A stretch of DNA of 28,878 bases, from the NCBI GenBank assembly GCA_018524725.1, contig JAEUWP010000242.1:1-28878 (forward strand), read 5' to 3'. The notes beneath the pieces were generated by a model. It saw only the letters and a list, made by a program, of their open reading frames with translations. It did not search any database and was not told the origin of the DNA. Made by a program: the position numbers and the translations under genes. This DNA is from Podaxis mareebaensis. Lineage: Eukaryota; Basidiomycota; Agaricomycetes; Agaricales; Agaricaceae. Positions 9,838 to 20,951 of this stretch are shown piece by piece; position 1 is the stretch's first letter; every line of letters starts with the position of its first letter.

Positions 9838-11957
9838 AGGGTAGACATCCCATCATCTAGTCAAAGTGTCTGGTTTTGTTCTGAGGTGACCAGGGCGGAA
9901 GCAGATGACAAGGTTGAACTGGGAAAGATATTCAGACCAGCAGGCTTGGTGTCAGGTCAAAACCTTCATGGTACAAAAATACTTGAGGTTCTTGTGATCT
10001 GTGATGATGTCTATCAGAAGAGCAGAGCCTTTGAGGTAATGTCGCCAAATGCAGAAGGCTTCGAAGATCGCCAAGAGTTCCTTGTCATGGGTGTCATAAT
10101 TGAGCTCAGAAGTGGAGAATGTGTGGGAGTGGAATGCTATGGGATGTATATTGCCATCTGGAGTGACAATGGAGAGAATTGCAGCTAGGGCATAGTCGGA
10201 AGCATCAGTCTTGATGATGATTTGGGAGTTGGGGATCCAATGAGTGAGAACCAGAGCAGTGGTGAAGGCTTCCTTGAGGGTGTTGAATGATTTGTGGGCT
10301 TCATCACCGAAATTCCATGTAGCACCTTTCTGGGTGAGACGGGTAAGTGGAACAACAATATCGGAGTACACATGGATGAAATGGTGGTAGAAATTTGCAA
10401 ACCCGAGGAAAGACTGAATGTCTTTAACCTTCTTCGGCTTGGGCCACTCCTGGATGATCTTGACCTTGTCCTCAGACATCTTGAGACCTTTGGGAGATAG
10501 GATATAACCAAGGTATTCAACAGTATTGGAGTTGAACTTGCATTTATCAGCACATGTGTAAAGACCATTTTTGTGAAGACATTTGAGGACCTCCTGGACA
10601 TGCTTGCAGTGCTCAGACAGGTTGTCGGAATAGATCAGGATGTTGTCCAAATAGACAGTGACACAAACATCAAGCAAATCCTTGAAGATATCATTCATGA
10701 ATTGTTGGAAAGCAGCAGGAGCATTGGTAAGACCAAAAGGCATGACGAGCCATTCAAATGAGCCATAGTGGGTTTGGAATGTGGTCTTCCATTCATCACC
10801 TTCAGTGATCCAGACCAAATGATAAGTGTGATGGAGATCAATCTTTGTATAAATACAGGCCTTGTGGGGCGAGTCAAGGAGATCAGAAATGAGAGGAAGT
10901 GGGTAATAATCCTTCTTGGTGATACAGTTGAGGCCTTGGAAATTGACACAAAGTTGGAGGGATCCATCTTTCTTCTTGACAAAAAGAACAGGGGTGTCAT
11001 GTGGAGAGGTGGAGGGATGGATAAAGCCTATTGACAAGTGTTCATCAATAAACTCTTGGAGCGCTTCCAGCTCAACCTGCAAATAAATTGTTCCAACTGG
11101 GGGAGAAGCACCCTCCTCTAGATTGATCTTGAGGTCAAAAGGATGGTGTGGAGGAAGGGAGTTGGTGTGGGCTTTGCTGAAAATGTTGGCAAATTTGTGA
11201 TACTTGGTGAGAACTTTGGAAAGATCAGTAGGCTCTTTGGTGGAGGCAGCAGAAGCAGAAATGGCAGTGGAGTGGAGATTAAGGGCAAAGCAGTATGAAC
11301 CTGGAAGACAAGAAGTGCACATGAATGCTGCAGCATTGATGAGACAGATGTCAGGCTTCACAGGAGAGAAGGAAGTGGAGTTGGAGAATGGAATTGGAGA
11401 TGAAACTGGATCCAGAACAGTGGTAAGTGACTCCACAGAAACAGAGGATGCGTGTACAGAAACAGAAGGTGTGAGATTTGCATTGTCAGGGGCATGGAAA
11501 GTGATATGGCTTGAAACCCAATCAATCAACAGATTGTGGCAGGTGAGCCAGTTGTGTCCTAGAACCACTGAACAAGCAGGATCAAGCTGGGTGACATACA
11601 GGTCAAGGTTCATACATTCACTGGTATCAAAGGTTACAGGAAGTGAAGTGGACTGAGTGATAGAGGAATTTGAAGAGCCATCAAATAAGCAAAGTTCCAC
11701 CAGAGTGATAGATGAAGTTGGAATGTTGAATTTGTGCACTAAACTGGAGTCAATGAAACAGTGAGTAGAACCACTGTCAACAAGTGCAGTGACAAAGAAA
11801 GGAGAGTTGGACAAAGGAGAAGAAAATAGAGAAGAAGTAAACTTGAGGTACAAAGCATTAGGGTCAGAAAGAGTGGATGCATTGAGGCAGAAACTCCTTG
11901 GTGCACAGAGGAGATCAATGTGGCCCCCAGTCTGTGTGGAGTCCTGAGGACCACCCT

Positions 11958-11969
11958 CTATTTTTTCGA
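11958..11969 (-). promoter_or_regulatory. Candidate -1 frameshift site, gag to pol (B)
   Basis: Gag ends TCG AAA AAA TAG; the pol frame continues as E K I E G G P Q D without a stop into the protease. Six A's here, seven in A, where TCG has become TCA by a CpG transition. The ancestral heptamer was therefore probably G AAA AAA. Confidence 0.6.
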
Positions 11970-13508
11970 GCCCTCTGAAGGGGGACCCGAAGCAGGAGGG
12001 ACATCTGTAGTGGCCTTGTGAGCCTTAGCCTTGTTAGCAGATTTCTGAGGACAGTTGTCGACCTAATGACCTGGTTCACCACAGAAGAGACATAACTTGT
12101 TGTTGATGCAACACTGGCATTCCTGGGGGGTCAACTTACCATCCTTTCCAAGCTTGTTGGAGAGTGACTTGGGCAGAAATGAAGATGAGGATGAAGACGA
12201 AGGCTGATTGGTGGATGGAGTGGGCTTGGTGGAATGGAACCCTTTACCAGACTGCTGGGGCACATTTGTGGAGTTATTGCTGTTGCTGGATTTGGCAGTC
12301 AGAGGTGGGTTCTTGCCCTTGCCCTTGTCAGAGGAATGCTGTGGAGACTCCTGTTTGTTGTGGAGTGCTGCAGACCAGTTACCAGCCCAGCTCTTCTCAT
12401 GTTGGTGTTCCCAGTAGTGATTGTCAATGCACATCGCAGCAGCATGCATGTCAGCATAGGAGGTGGGTTTGCCATTCAGAAGCAAGATGAGGGTGTCTTG
12501 GATTTGGTCTGGAAGACCACAGTAGTAGCGATGGCAGAGGACAGAGTTGGGCCACTTGAGGAGACCAGTGAGACGAGTGAACTCAACATTATACTTGGAG
12601 ATGTGTGACCCATTAGCCATGGTGAGGTCTTTGAGTTCCTTGGCAGCTTTGGTGATGGGGTCAATGGTGCTGAAATAGAGATTGAGTTCGTTGGAGAGGA
12701 GTTTCCAGTCAGTGTACCATGGGATCTGATCCCAATCTGGCTCTGAGTCCAGAATGGTCTGGAACCATTGGCATGCTGACCCAGAAAGATAAGAAATGGT
12801 GAAATTAACTTTTGCAGTCTCCATTTGGAAAAGTTGCAGGTTTGTCCTAAAATAGATGCAACACTGGAAAAGGAAATCTGGAAGCTTGTGTGGCTTAGAT
12901 CTGTCAAAGGTGTTGGGTTCCTTTGCCTGGATCTTCTTGGGATGCGTGATGGGAGGAGGAGGAATGGATTGGTTGCATACACTGGATTCAATACTGCAGG
13001 CAAGTCTCTCCATGACTCTCATAAAATGCATACCATCATCCTCAGGAGGTTCCCAAGCACCATGGGCTTCAGGTTTGCTATCGCCATTGTCATCACTTGG
13101 ACCATCACTATCACCAGGGTCATTGCCTGGAGGACCACCACCACCCTGACCATCTTCCCGACCTTCAGCATTGTCAGCTGGATTCAGGTCATCGGGCAGG
13201 TTATAGTACTCAAGCTCATCTTGAGTGTTGTCGGGGATGCAGGATTCTCTATTGTCCAGTTGGGACTCTGTGACATCCTCAGACTGGCATTCAGTGAGTT
13301 CCCAGTTGTTGGACTCTTGGTCCATGAGTGGCTCTTTGGTTGTAGCGCTAAGGGTTCAAGAGTTGGAATGGGATGCAGGGAATCAGGGAGTGGAGGAGCC
13401 AAAAGTGGCAGCAGAGGAATGGCAATGAGTGCCTGAAGGAAGTGGATGAGTGGGAATAGTGATGTTCTGTGAATGAGCAGTGGCATGAGTAATAGTTCCA
13501 GTAGTCAT
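11958..13508 (-). pseudogene. gag: Gag polyprotein of element B
   Basis: Start chosen at 13508, 40 bases after the LTR, because THATAHSQNITIPTHPLP matches the A start. Two TGAs follow early (13383-13385, 13356-13358); the longest open part begins at the Met at 13325. An acidic N-terminal part is followed by a capsid-like domain (FDRSKPHKLPDFLFQC to LLKWPNSVLCHRYYCGLPDQIQD) and a Ser/Asn/Lys-rich linker. The CCHC knuckle is CLFCGEPGH, stop, VDNC, with a TAG (12063-12065) inside the zinc ligand loop. It ends GSKK and TAG, as in A. No frameshift, so the A frameshift near 1060 is private to A. Confidence 0.88.
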
Positions 13509-13547
13509 AGAAAAATGGCAATACCAGAAGTCAGAGTCTGAATATAT
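13509..13547 (-). other. 5' leader of element B
   Basis: 39 bases between the LTR end and the gag start; its first 28 bases match the A leader with few changes, in particular TATTCAGACTCTGAC. As in A, no tRNA 3'-end complement abuts the LTR. Confidence 0.5.
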
Positions 13548-14108
13548 TGTTATGTTCCAGATGGGCGCCTAGGGCATCAGGGAGCAGACCTTGGCCTCAG
13601 CTTATGTGCTGTGCCCTTCCAGTATCACATTGGTCTGATTTAGACAGAGGCAGAACCCAGAGGTGGGAGGAACAAGAGACAGAGTGTGGACGAGCAGCAG
13701 GAGTGGTCAGAAGATGACCTAGAGGACTGACAAGCAGAGCAGAGGAGGAGGAGGATAATGAAGTTGATATTCAGACTGAAGAAACAGATACAGGAAACTA
13801 CTATGCTTAAATACACATCGAGAACCAGAAACAGGGAACAGGAAAATAACTGGAGAACAAAAGCGAGTACAAACAGGTAAAACATTTCAGAGGTAAAGTA
13901 GAAACTAGAAGCATGCAGAAGGTACAGGTATGGAGGTGGAATGGAAAGGAGGCTGTTCAGAATGTAATAAAATATAGAATGGAAGCAAGGAACAAATGGA
14001 CCAAGGCAAGGGTAAAGGATCCAAGATGATAAAGGAAAAGCAAATGAACAACACTCATTGCAGTGGTCATGAGTGACCAAGTGTGCACACCTGCCTGTTT
14101 GGATAACA
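13548..14108 (-). repeat. 5' LTR of element B, 561 bp
   Basis: Plus-strand ends TGTTATGTTCC and GGATAACA give the inverted termini TGTTA/TAACA. The inner edge abuts the conserved leader of B. A TATA-like TATTTAAG lies near 13805 on the minus strand. The first about 105 bases match the LTR at 28773-28878, with about 15 differences, mostly at CpG. The flanking five bases are GGGTG; the partner copy is outside the window. Confidence 0.85.
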
Positions 14109-14290
14109 GGGTGGATGGAAATCCATCAATGGAACAAGTGGATTGGAGTCATGTGAAATCGGAACATCGGATATTGGATTTTCGGACATTGGATAAGCAT
14201 GGGAAAGTAAGCACAGATGCATGCGAGCAGTTGTGACACAGCTCCAACTGTTTCCATACCACATATATCAAAGCTTTAACAAAGCTTTGC
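14109..14290. other. Flank or 5' leader of element C
   Basis: 182 bases between the B LTR and the first possible gag ATG of C. No match to the C 3' LTR stub and no gene seen. It still has several CpGs (14158-14190), unlike the C body, so part may be older flanking DNA. Ends in a perfect hairpin, arms CAAAGCTTT 14269-14277 and 14281-14289. Confidence 0.4.
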
Positions 14291-16700
14291 ATGGCCTACC
14301 AAAAGGCCCAAGCCACAAAGGTCAAGTGAACTGACCTTATGCCCATGCACAGTGTGTACAAAATACAACCCATGCAACTGTACCTCAAGCATGTTCTTGA
14401 CTCCACTAATGATGGGATCACCTTTGATCCCCTCAATGCCAAAATTGATGAAGCAATTGAGAGGGCCAAACAACACCCAGTACATGAGCACAATCATCAA
14501 TGCAATAATGACAGACTGCCAGCAACACCCCAACCACAACTTTGCATTGCACCACCATCACCTACCACTCTATCAAACACCACCCAAGCCATGGTGCACT
14601 TGCATGTGCCCCAGCAACCTGGAGAGATGGACCAGGTGTACAACAAACATCTTAGCACACAACAACAACACACACAAGGGTACAGCCTTAGAGCCACCCA
14701 CTTCACTATTGAAGAGTCCACCATCATGGATGGCAAAACTGTCCCAGGAAATGACACCTTCATGAACCATCAGCAATGCTATGCCCCAACTGGTGGGGCA
14801 TTGCAAATACAACCACCCTTGCTGTTAATGCAGCCTGACCACCAGGGTCAGACTACCATCTCAAACTCATGATGGTCACCACAACTACCCCCTATCCCCT
14901 CTCCTAAGGGGAAAGGACCAATGGGCACACCATCACCAAGGATGATAATGCAAGGTAGCAACTACCTTGCAATGAATCTTACTAACCCAAGCTCAGGAAC
15001 AGTAAAACAAACTGTTCCACCCCCACCAATGGCTGAACCATGGGTCAATGGTAAATCTCCAGTGGCTTCAACATCAAATGTCAAAGCCAAACAGCCCTCG
15101 GCTACTAGCATTCAGGTGAACACTAATATGATCCAAGCATCAAGCACACCATTTGCACTGCCTACAGCTAAATGAACCCCTCGTGCCAACAAATGGAGTG
15201 ACCATATTGCTCTACAATGAATGCATAATGAAGATATCCACAATCATGGGTTGTCTATGATAGATGACCAGTACATTAGGTTCAATGGACATATACCTGT
15301 TGAAGTGACTATGTTGGAACACAAGGAGCAAAAACTCACTACTTGTGTATTCTTCAGAGGCCCCCTTAAGATGCCTCAAACATCCAACTCCTGCAAAACA
15401 GTTAGGGTGGCCTCCCCTCCCCAACAACCATTACAACTGCCTTTGTGGGGACAAAGCTTGCCCCCACTACATAACCTAAACCCTCTCTGAAACCTCCCTC
15501 TGGTATGAGAGGAAGAAGAAGAGGATGAAGAAGAGGAGGAATGAGAGGTGCATAACACCTCACAACTCCCAACACCAAATCAAGGGACTCATCATTACTT
15601 CCTAGTTAGAGAAGCATGTGATGAGTCTGTAACTCTGGGGATTGTACAATCTGTCCAGAGCTACAATAATCTTATGTATGATCATTTACATAGAACAATT
15701 GACCAATACCTTGCACAACCAATTGAATACCCAGAAGGTTATAAACCTTCATTGAACAAGCTCCCCACAGAAAAGAGCTTGGAGCTGTATGGTGGAAGAC
15801 ACTGATTCAGAGACTTATTGTCATTTGTGACAAGTCTCTGTGCTGACTTTGCCATGAAGGGACTAGGGGGACAGAACCCTGCTACAGACCAGTTACATAT
15901 CCTGACCCTCTAATATTATCTTGTTGGAGAGGTGAAAGAAATGTTCATTTGCCATGTACTTAGCATAGATCATAGTAAATACAATTGGACTTTCAAGAGT
16001 GTCATAACGGCACTCTATGACAGATTTATCAGACTGACATTGATGCATGAGGCTCACAAAAGCCTCAAGGGAGTCAAATACAATCCCAAGGAAGGGATTC
16101 AACACTATTATGATGCCATCTTGGGTTACTCGCAAGACATGGCAGTCCATCCTGACAATTATTCTCTCATCAAGACCTTCTTAGAAGGTCTACTGCAAAC
16201 TATGAGACACTTCCTCATGTTCAACAGAGGACTGTTGCCTGAAATGAATCAACTTGAAGACTTTGTAGCACACACAGCCAATTATGAGAATTGGATGCAA
16301 AGCAGTGCCTTCTTTAAAAGGGTTTTGAAACCCTCTCAATCACATGAACCATCAGCAGGCTTCCCAAAGAAACCTGCCACAGCAGAACCAAGAATGAGGA
16401 CTGCATGGGTCCCTTGACACATATCCACAGGATGGGATTGCATTCCTGCTTACAAGCTAAGACAACCCTCAAATGCCTTCCCACCAAAGCAACTGTTGAG
16501 ACCCCTACCTTGACAACAGAAACCCAAGGCTCAATTTAAACCTCAGGTACAAAACAGAGCACCTGTGAAGCTGATCCAAGGTAACAAGGCCATGGAGAAA
16601 GGGCCTTGTTATGAATGTGGAAAACATGGTCACTGGGCACAAGAATGCCCAGAGAAGGGGAAATGATGTAGCTATGTACAAGCTGTGCACACAGTCATTC
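14291..16700 (+). pseudogene. gag: Gag part of element C
   Basis: Read in one frame with pol. The start is uncertain: ATG at 14291 (MAYQKAQATKVK then TGA) or 14339. The N-terminal part is Gln/Pro/His-rich with an acidic run of Glu around 15509-15540. The capsid-like domain is at about 15570-16320 (LYDRFIRLTLMHEAHKSLKG, YNPKEGIQHYYDAIL). One CCHC knuckle, CYECGKHGHWAQEC, lies at about 16609-16650. Stops include 14870, 15173, 15488, 15803 and 16415, all compatible with Arg CGA to TGA or similar transitions. There is no separate gag stop that could serve as a natural end, so gag and pol were probably one polyprotein. Confidence 0.82.
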
Positions 16701-18664
16701 CAGTGAACAACAAAGAAGCTCTTCAACAAGAAGTTGAAGAAATTGAACAGGACTCAACCTCAGATGACAACACTGAGGTCCAAGAAGAACCAGAGTCTAG
16801 TTCATCAAATGGAGATGAACTAGTACAAGTTGAAGTCATCAAATCAGACTACAGATCTGATGTTGATGATGAATATGATTTCACCACCATGATTGGCAAT
16901 GCAGAAGACATCAACAACAAAGACTGCAACAACTTCGATGTCATTGACACTCTCACTGTCAAGCCCAGTGAGAAACCAGACCACAAAGTGAGGGTACATC
17001 ATATCACCCTCCATAAAGAGAAGGATAAGGTCCTTTGGCCCCAAGCATCCCTCAGCAAGAAACAATGTCTTGCCACTCTCATCAGCATCAACAGCATTGA
17101 CACTTGGACACTGTGGGACTCCAGTAGTATGACTACTGGCATAACCCCCACATTTGCACAAGTGGCTGGCATCAGGGTCAATGAACTATTAGACCCTCAC
17201 ACACTGCAGCTGGGGACAGTGGGCAGTCGATCCACTGTCAAGTACAGAGCAACAGTAAATATCACTATTGGAAACATATGTACTCATACATATGTAGATG
17301 TAGTGAACTTCAATCGCTATGACATGATAATTGGTATGCCATTCATGTGTACAAACAATGTCATCCTCGACTTCATCAAGAATGAAGTCAGAATCAGAAA
17401 CAAAACCATAGCAGTAGTGAACTTCACCAGCAAATCAGATACTTGCCTGTGCTGCCACTGTGCAACTGACAAAAACAAGTCAAGTTGACTTGTGGAGGGT
17501 GTTCGATGGGACAATGTCCATTGAACATCCATAGAAGAAGTTCGAGATGACAAACAAAGCTCCCAAGGGGAAACATTACCCCATGATAGTCACCATCTCC
17601 TAGAAGAGGTTGAGAGTTCCATGAACTCTCGAAGGGGGGACATAGGTCACAGAGGACACAAGGTCTCCTCCAAGAGAGACAAACTGAAGGGAAAATTACA
17701 CCCTTCACCAAACCAAGAGGGACAAAATGCCCCTCATGGACCACAAAAAACAAGATACAAGTCTCATTTGATAGACAGACCCACTCAGAACCCAATGTTT
17801 GAGTGGTACTATGACCCCTGCATGCCCACAGAATGGAATGCCATGGTCTGCAGCATATGGGAAATGTGTCGTCCTGGGGATGAACTACCAGCTTCAACTG
17901 GGTTCACACAACCCAACCTTGACGACATAGTTGAAACCCAGGAGTTTACCAGGGTACATTACCCTGATAAAATGGTATGAGATCAACTCCACAGTATGAT
18001 TGTCACTCATCTTCCAGTGGAAGACAATTCAGAAACACAAATACAAAATGCTCAGATCAATGCTGAGAAGAGGAATTGCCACCCTGTGCAACAAGGCCAG
18101 TACTCCAAGGAGGACATACTGACACTGTGCCAGCAGTGGTTCAGTGAATTCAAGGACATCATGCAAGGTCCTCCCAATGAATTACCACCATTTTGTGAAG
18201 TAAATCATGAAATAAACCTCATTGATGAGAATAAGAAGTACAATTACTTCACTCCTCAATGCCCTCAATCTCTATGTGGGGAGTTTCACCAGAAACTCAA
18301 CTGTTATGTGAATGCAAAATGGTGGGAGCCACAGCATGTCTCCCAAGCAGTGCTGTTACTGTGCATTCCAAAGAAAGATGGTCAACTATGAACTGTCATA
18401 GATGCATGACAATGAAACAAAAACACTGTCAAGGACACCATGCCCTTGCCAGACCAAGACATCATTTGAGAAGATGTCACTCAAGCACAATATCAATCCA
18501 AAATCGATCTCACTGACACCTATGAACAAGTCCAAATACATCTGGAAGATGTAGACAAAACAGGATTTGCCACAATTGCTGGCACATATGTCAGCAACAT
18601 AATGCAGCAGGGGGATTGCAATGCCCCTGCAACCTTTCAGTGGTTAATGACTGCTATATTTCAT

Positions 18665-18706
18665 GATGTCATAGGTATATGTGTACATGTATACCTTGAT
18701 GACATC
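18665..18706 (+). repeat. Long hairpin over the reverse transcriptase active site of C
   Basis: Left arm GATGTCAT (18665-18672) followed directly by AGGTATA (18673-18679); right arm TATACCT (18690-18696), two extra bases, ATGACATC (18699-18706). Fifteen base pairs with one 2-base bulge; the loop itself contains the palindrome TGTACA. It covers the codons leading into YLDD. The same place in element A has no such structure. Confidence 0.9.
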
Positions 18707-20110
18707 TTCATATTCTCTGACTCAATAGATGAACATGAAGATCATCTATGACTTGTGTTTGAGTGACTGTGCAAACACAAGTTATATGTCAAACAATCCA
18801 AATGCAATCTATATGCAGATCACATCAACTGCCTTGGTCATATCATAGATGACCAAGGGATACACCCAGACAAGGACAAATTGACCCACATTTGGGAATG
18901 GTGCACTCCCAGAAACTACACCAATGTCCAACAATTTGTTGGACTCATCAACTACCTGGCAAACTTCTTGCCAGATGTATCTGCATACACCAGGCCACTA
19001 CTCGCAATCACTCAGAATGGGACCCCATTCCATTGGAGGCCCCTTCACCAATGATGTTTTGACATGGTGAAGAGGATCTGCAAGAAGACTCTCATTGTCA
19101 AACCAATAGACCCCAGAACTGGGGAACCTATATGGATCATCTGCAATGCCTCTAAGACAGGCATTGGAGCTATGTATGGACAAGGACCCACCTGGGCAGA
19201 CTGCCACCCAGCAGGGTTCATGTCTAAGAAGTTCACCCCAGCACAGCAGAACTATGCCATGCACAAACTCAAGACACTAGTGATTTTAGAAGCACTAATG
19301 AAGTGGGAAGATAAACTTGTTGGCTATCGGATCCATGTAATCATGGATCACAAAGTGCTTGAGTTTTTCAAAACCCAAACATGATTATCCAGCTGACAAC
19401 AACGATGGATGGACTACCTTTTATGCTTCAACTTTGACATCACTTATGTCAAAGGGGAACAAAACAAGGTAGCAGACTGCTTGTCTCGCTACTTCAAAAG
19501 TGATACCCCAGGAGAGGAACATTCCCCTGGAGACTACATCCAAGTTGACTACAAAATCGATCCTCACTGTGAGGATCTACCCTTACAACAAACCAAGGAA
19601 ATTGAGCATCTCCTTGACAGAGTCAAGGCAATGGTCAAGTGACTATTGTGGTGAAGCAACTGCCTATGCAAATGACAAGAAGAATGCAAAGTTGAAGCTC
19701 ATGAACTTCAGGAAGCAGCCCAGGGACAGGCCACCCAACCAGAGCCATGAGAACAACCTGTAGAATCTCCATCCTTGGGAGATGCATTAGTGGGCAATGT
19801 CACCACTGATGCTTCAATGGAGCTTCCAACTGATGTAATGAGAATGATTATGGAAGGATACACATCCAACCCAGTGTTCTCAGCAGTGCTTGAAGCACCT
19901 GAGAAATATAGTGGGTTTACCGTCAACAGTGATGGTATTATCTGAAGGACCACCCCCCAAGGATGGGAGGTGGTATGTATTCCCAACAGCCAACTGCTAA
20001 TTACAGAGCTTTTGAATAAAGCTCACAAGATCATTGGTCACTTTGGTGACCAACAGACAGCAGAGTACCTCCAAAGGTGGTACTGGTGGCCAAAAATAGC
20101 CAAAGATGCA

Positions 20111-20132
20111 TGCATGTTCTGCAGAACATGCA
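20111..20132 (+). repeat. Perfect 22-bp palindrome in the integrase zinc site of C
   Basis: TGCATGTTCTG and its exact complement CAGAACATGCA without spacer. Encodes part of CMFCRTCKIC. Confidence 0.95.
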
Positions 20133-20951
20133 AAATATGTCAATGCTTGAAGGTCTCGAATACAAAACCTTCTGGGACACTGCACTCAGTGCCAGTCCCA
20201 ACCAAACCTTGGGATTCCATTGGAATGGACTTTGTCAGTCCATTCCCTGAATCCAAAGGCTTTGACTACTTCTGGGTCATCATTTGTAGAATGACAAGTA
20301 TGGTACACCTGATTCCAGTACATACACGGATGAAAGCATCTGTTATCTTGGATCTACCTACAAGAGATTGTGAGGCTACATGGCCTCCCTAGTTCGATCG
20401 TAAGCAATTGAGACTCAAAGTTCACCTCTGTTTGGTGGGTAGAACTCCATAAAATTTTAGGAGCTAAGCTCCTAATGTCCACATCATTCCACCCACAAAT
20501 GGATGGGCAGACCAAATGCATGAACTGGAATATTGGACAGATATTCTGAGCAACAGTCAGCCATGACCAGAAAAACTGGGTAGACAAGGTATCCATGACT
20601 GAGTTTGCTATAAACTTGAGTATATCAGCCACTACTGGGTATGCACCATTTGAATTGAACAGTGGATGCATGCCCAGTATGATCCGAGAAATATGGGGTG
20701 ACCTAACACCCCCTAAGGGTGTTAGACTATTTGCTGAAGCTGCCCTGATGAACTTGGCATCTGCTCATGATGCCATCATAGAAGCATGGGTTTTCCAAAC
20801 CCACCAGGCAAACAAAAGGAGAGGACCCAAACCTGACATTAAAGTCGGAGATCTGGTATTCCTCTCCATCAAAAACCTAAACTTGCCAAAAGGCAGAGCT
20901 CAAAAGCTCTGCCCAAAGTTCATTGGACCCTTTAAGGTCTCTGTTACGTAG

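Larger units (their letters stand above)
8227..11969 (-). pseudogene. pol: Pol polyprotein of element B, reverse transcriptase site mutated
   Basis: One frame, -1 to gag, open without stops from the slip site through protease and reverse transcriptase to 9952. Protease TALVDSGSTHCFIDSSL keeps DSG. The reverse transcriptase motif is YLDN instead of YLDD (10642-10653): the second catalytic Asp is Asn, as expected if GACGAC became GACAAC at a CpG. RNase H reads TDASDYALAA. Integrase keeps its three acidic residues (SMDFIKKLP, TSDCGSEF, HPEGDGQTE), though the Arg after the second Asp is Cys. The C-terminus has the chromodomain (YEIAWIVDLKI to YKVIWLGYEDTDEESSWL). Nonsense codons lie at 9952-9954, 9469-9471, 8572-8574 and a few sites between. 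It matches A residue by residue over long runs. Confidence 0.92.
7787..14108 (-). mobile_element. Element B: gypsy chromovirus related to A, 3' end missing
   Basis: Minus-strand LTR retrotransposon: LTR 14108-13548, leader, gag, frameshift site, pol with chromodomain, and a 3' stub running into the end of element A. Gag and Pol align with A throughout by eye, but the LTR is different. Its 3' LTR is not in the window; the simplest reading is that A inserted between B's pol and B's 3' LTR, which would lie left of base 1. Confidence 0.9.
16701..20951 (+). pseudogene. pol: Pol part of element C, catalytic residues mutated
   Basis: Protease: WDSSSMTTG at 17114-17140, where DSG is expected; the Gly codon is AGT, as from TCC GGT by a CpG transition. 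Reverse transcriptase: VYLDDIFIFSD near 18690-18720, intact. RNase H: CNASKTGIGA (Asn codon 19145-19147 in place of Asp). Integrase: zinc site (HKIIGHFGD to CRTCKIC), first Asp in GMDFVSPFPE, second Asp replaced by Asn (20405-20407, next codon TGA), and the Glu replaced by Lys (AAA 20514-20516, DGQTKCMN). The frame changes near 20342, probably a 2-base deletion. Stops include 17486, 17978, 18389, 19382 and 19640. After 20951 the frame is lost; no chromodomain was recognised. Confidence 0.86.

Noticed and set aside
11204..13436. Plus-strand frames across element B
   Set aside because: Shadows of gag and pol of B, whose domains and motifs lie on the minus strand.
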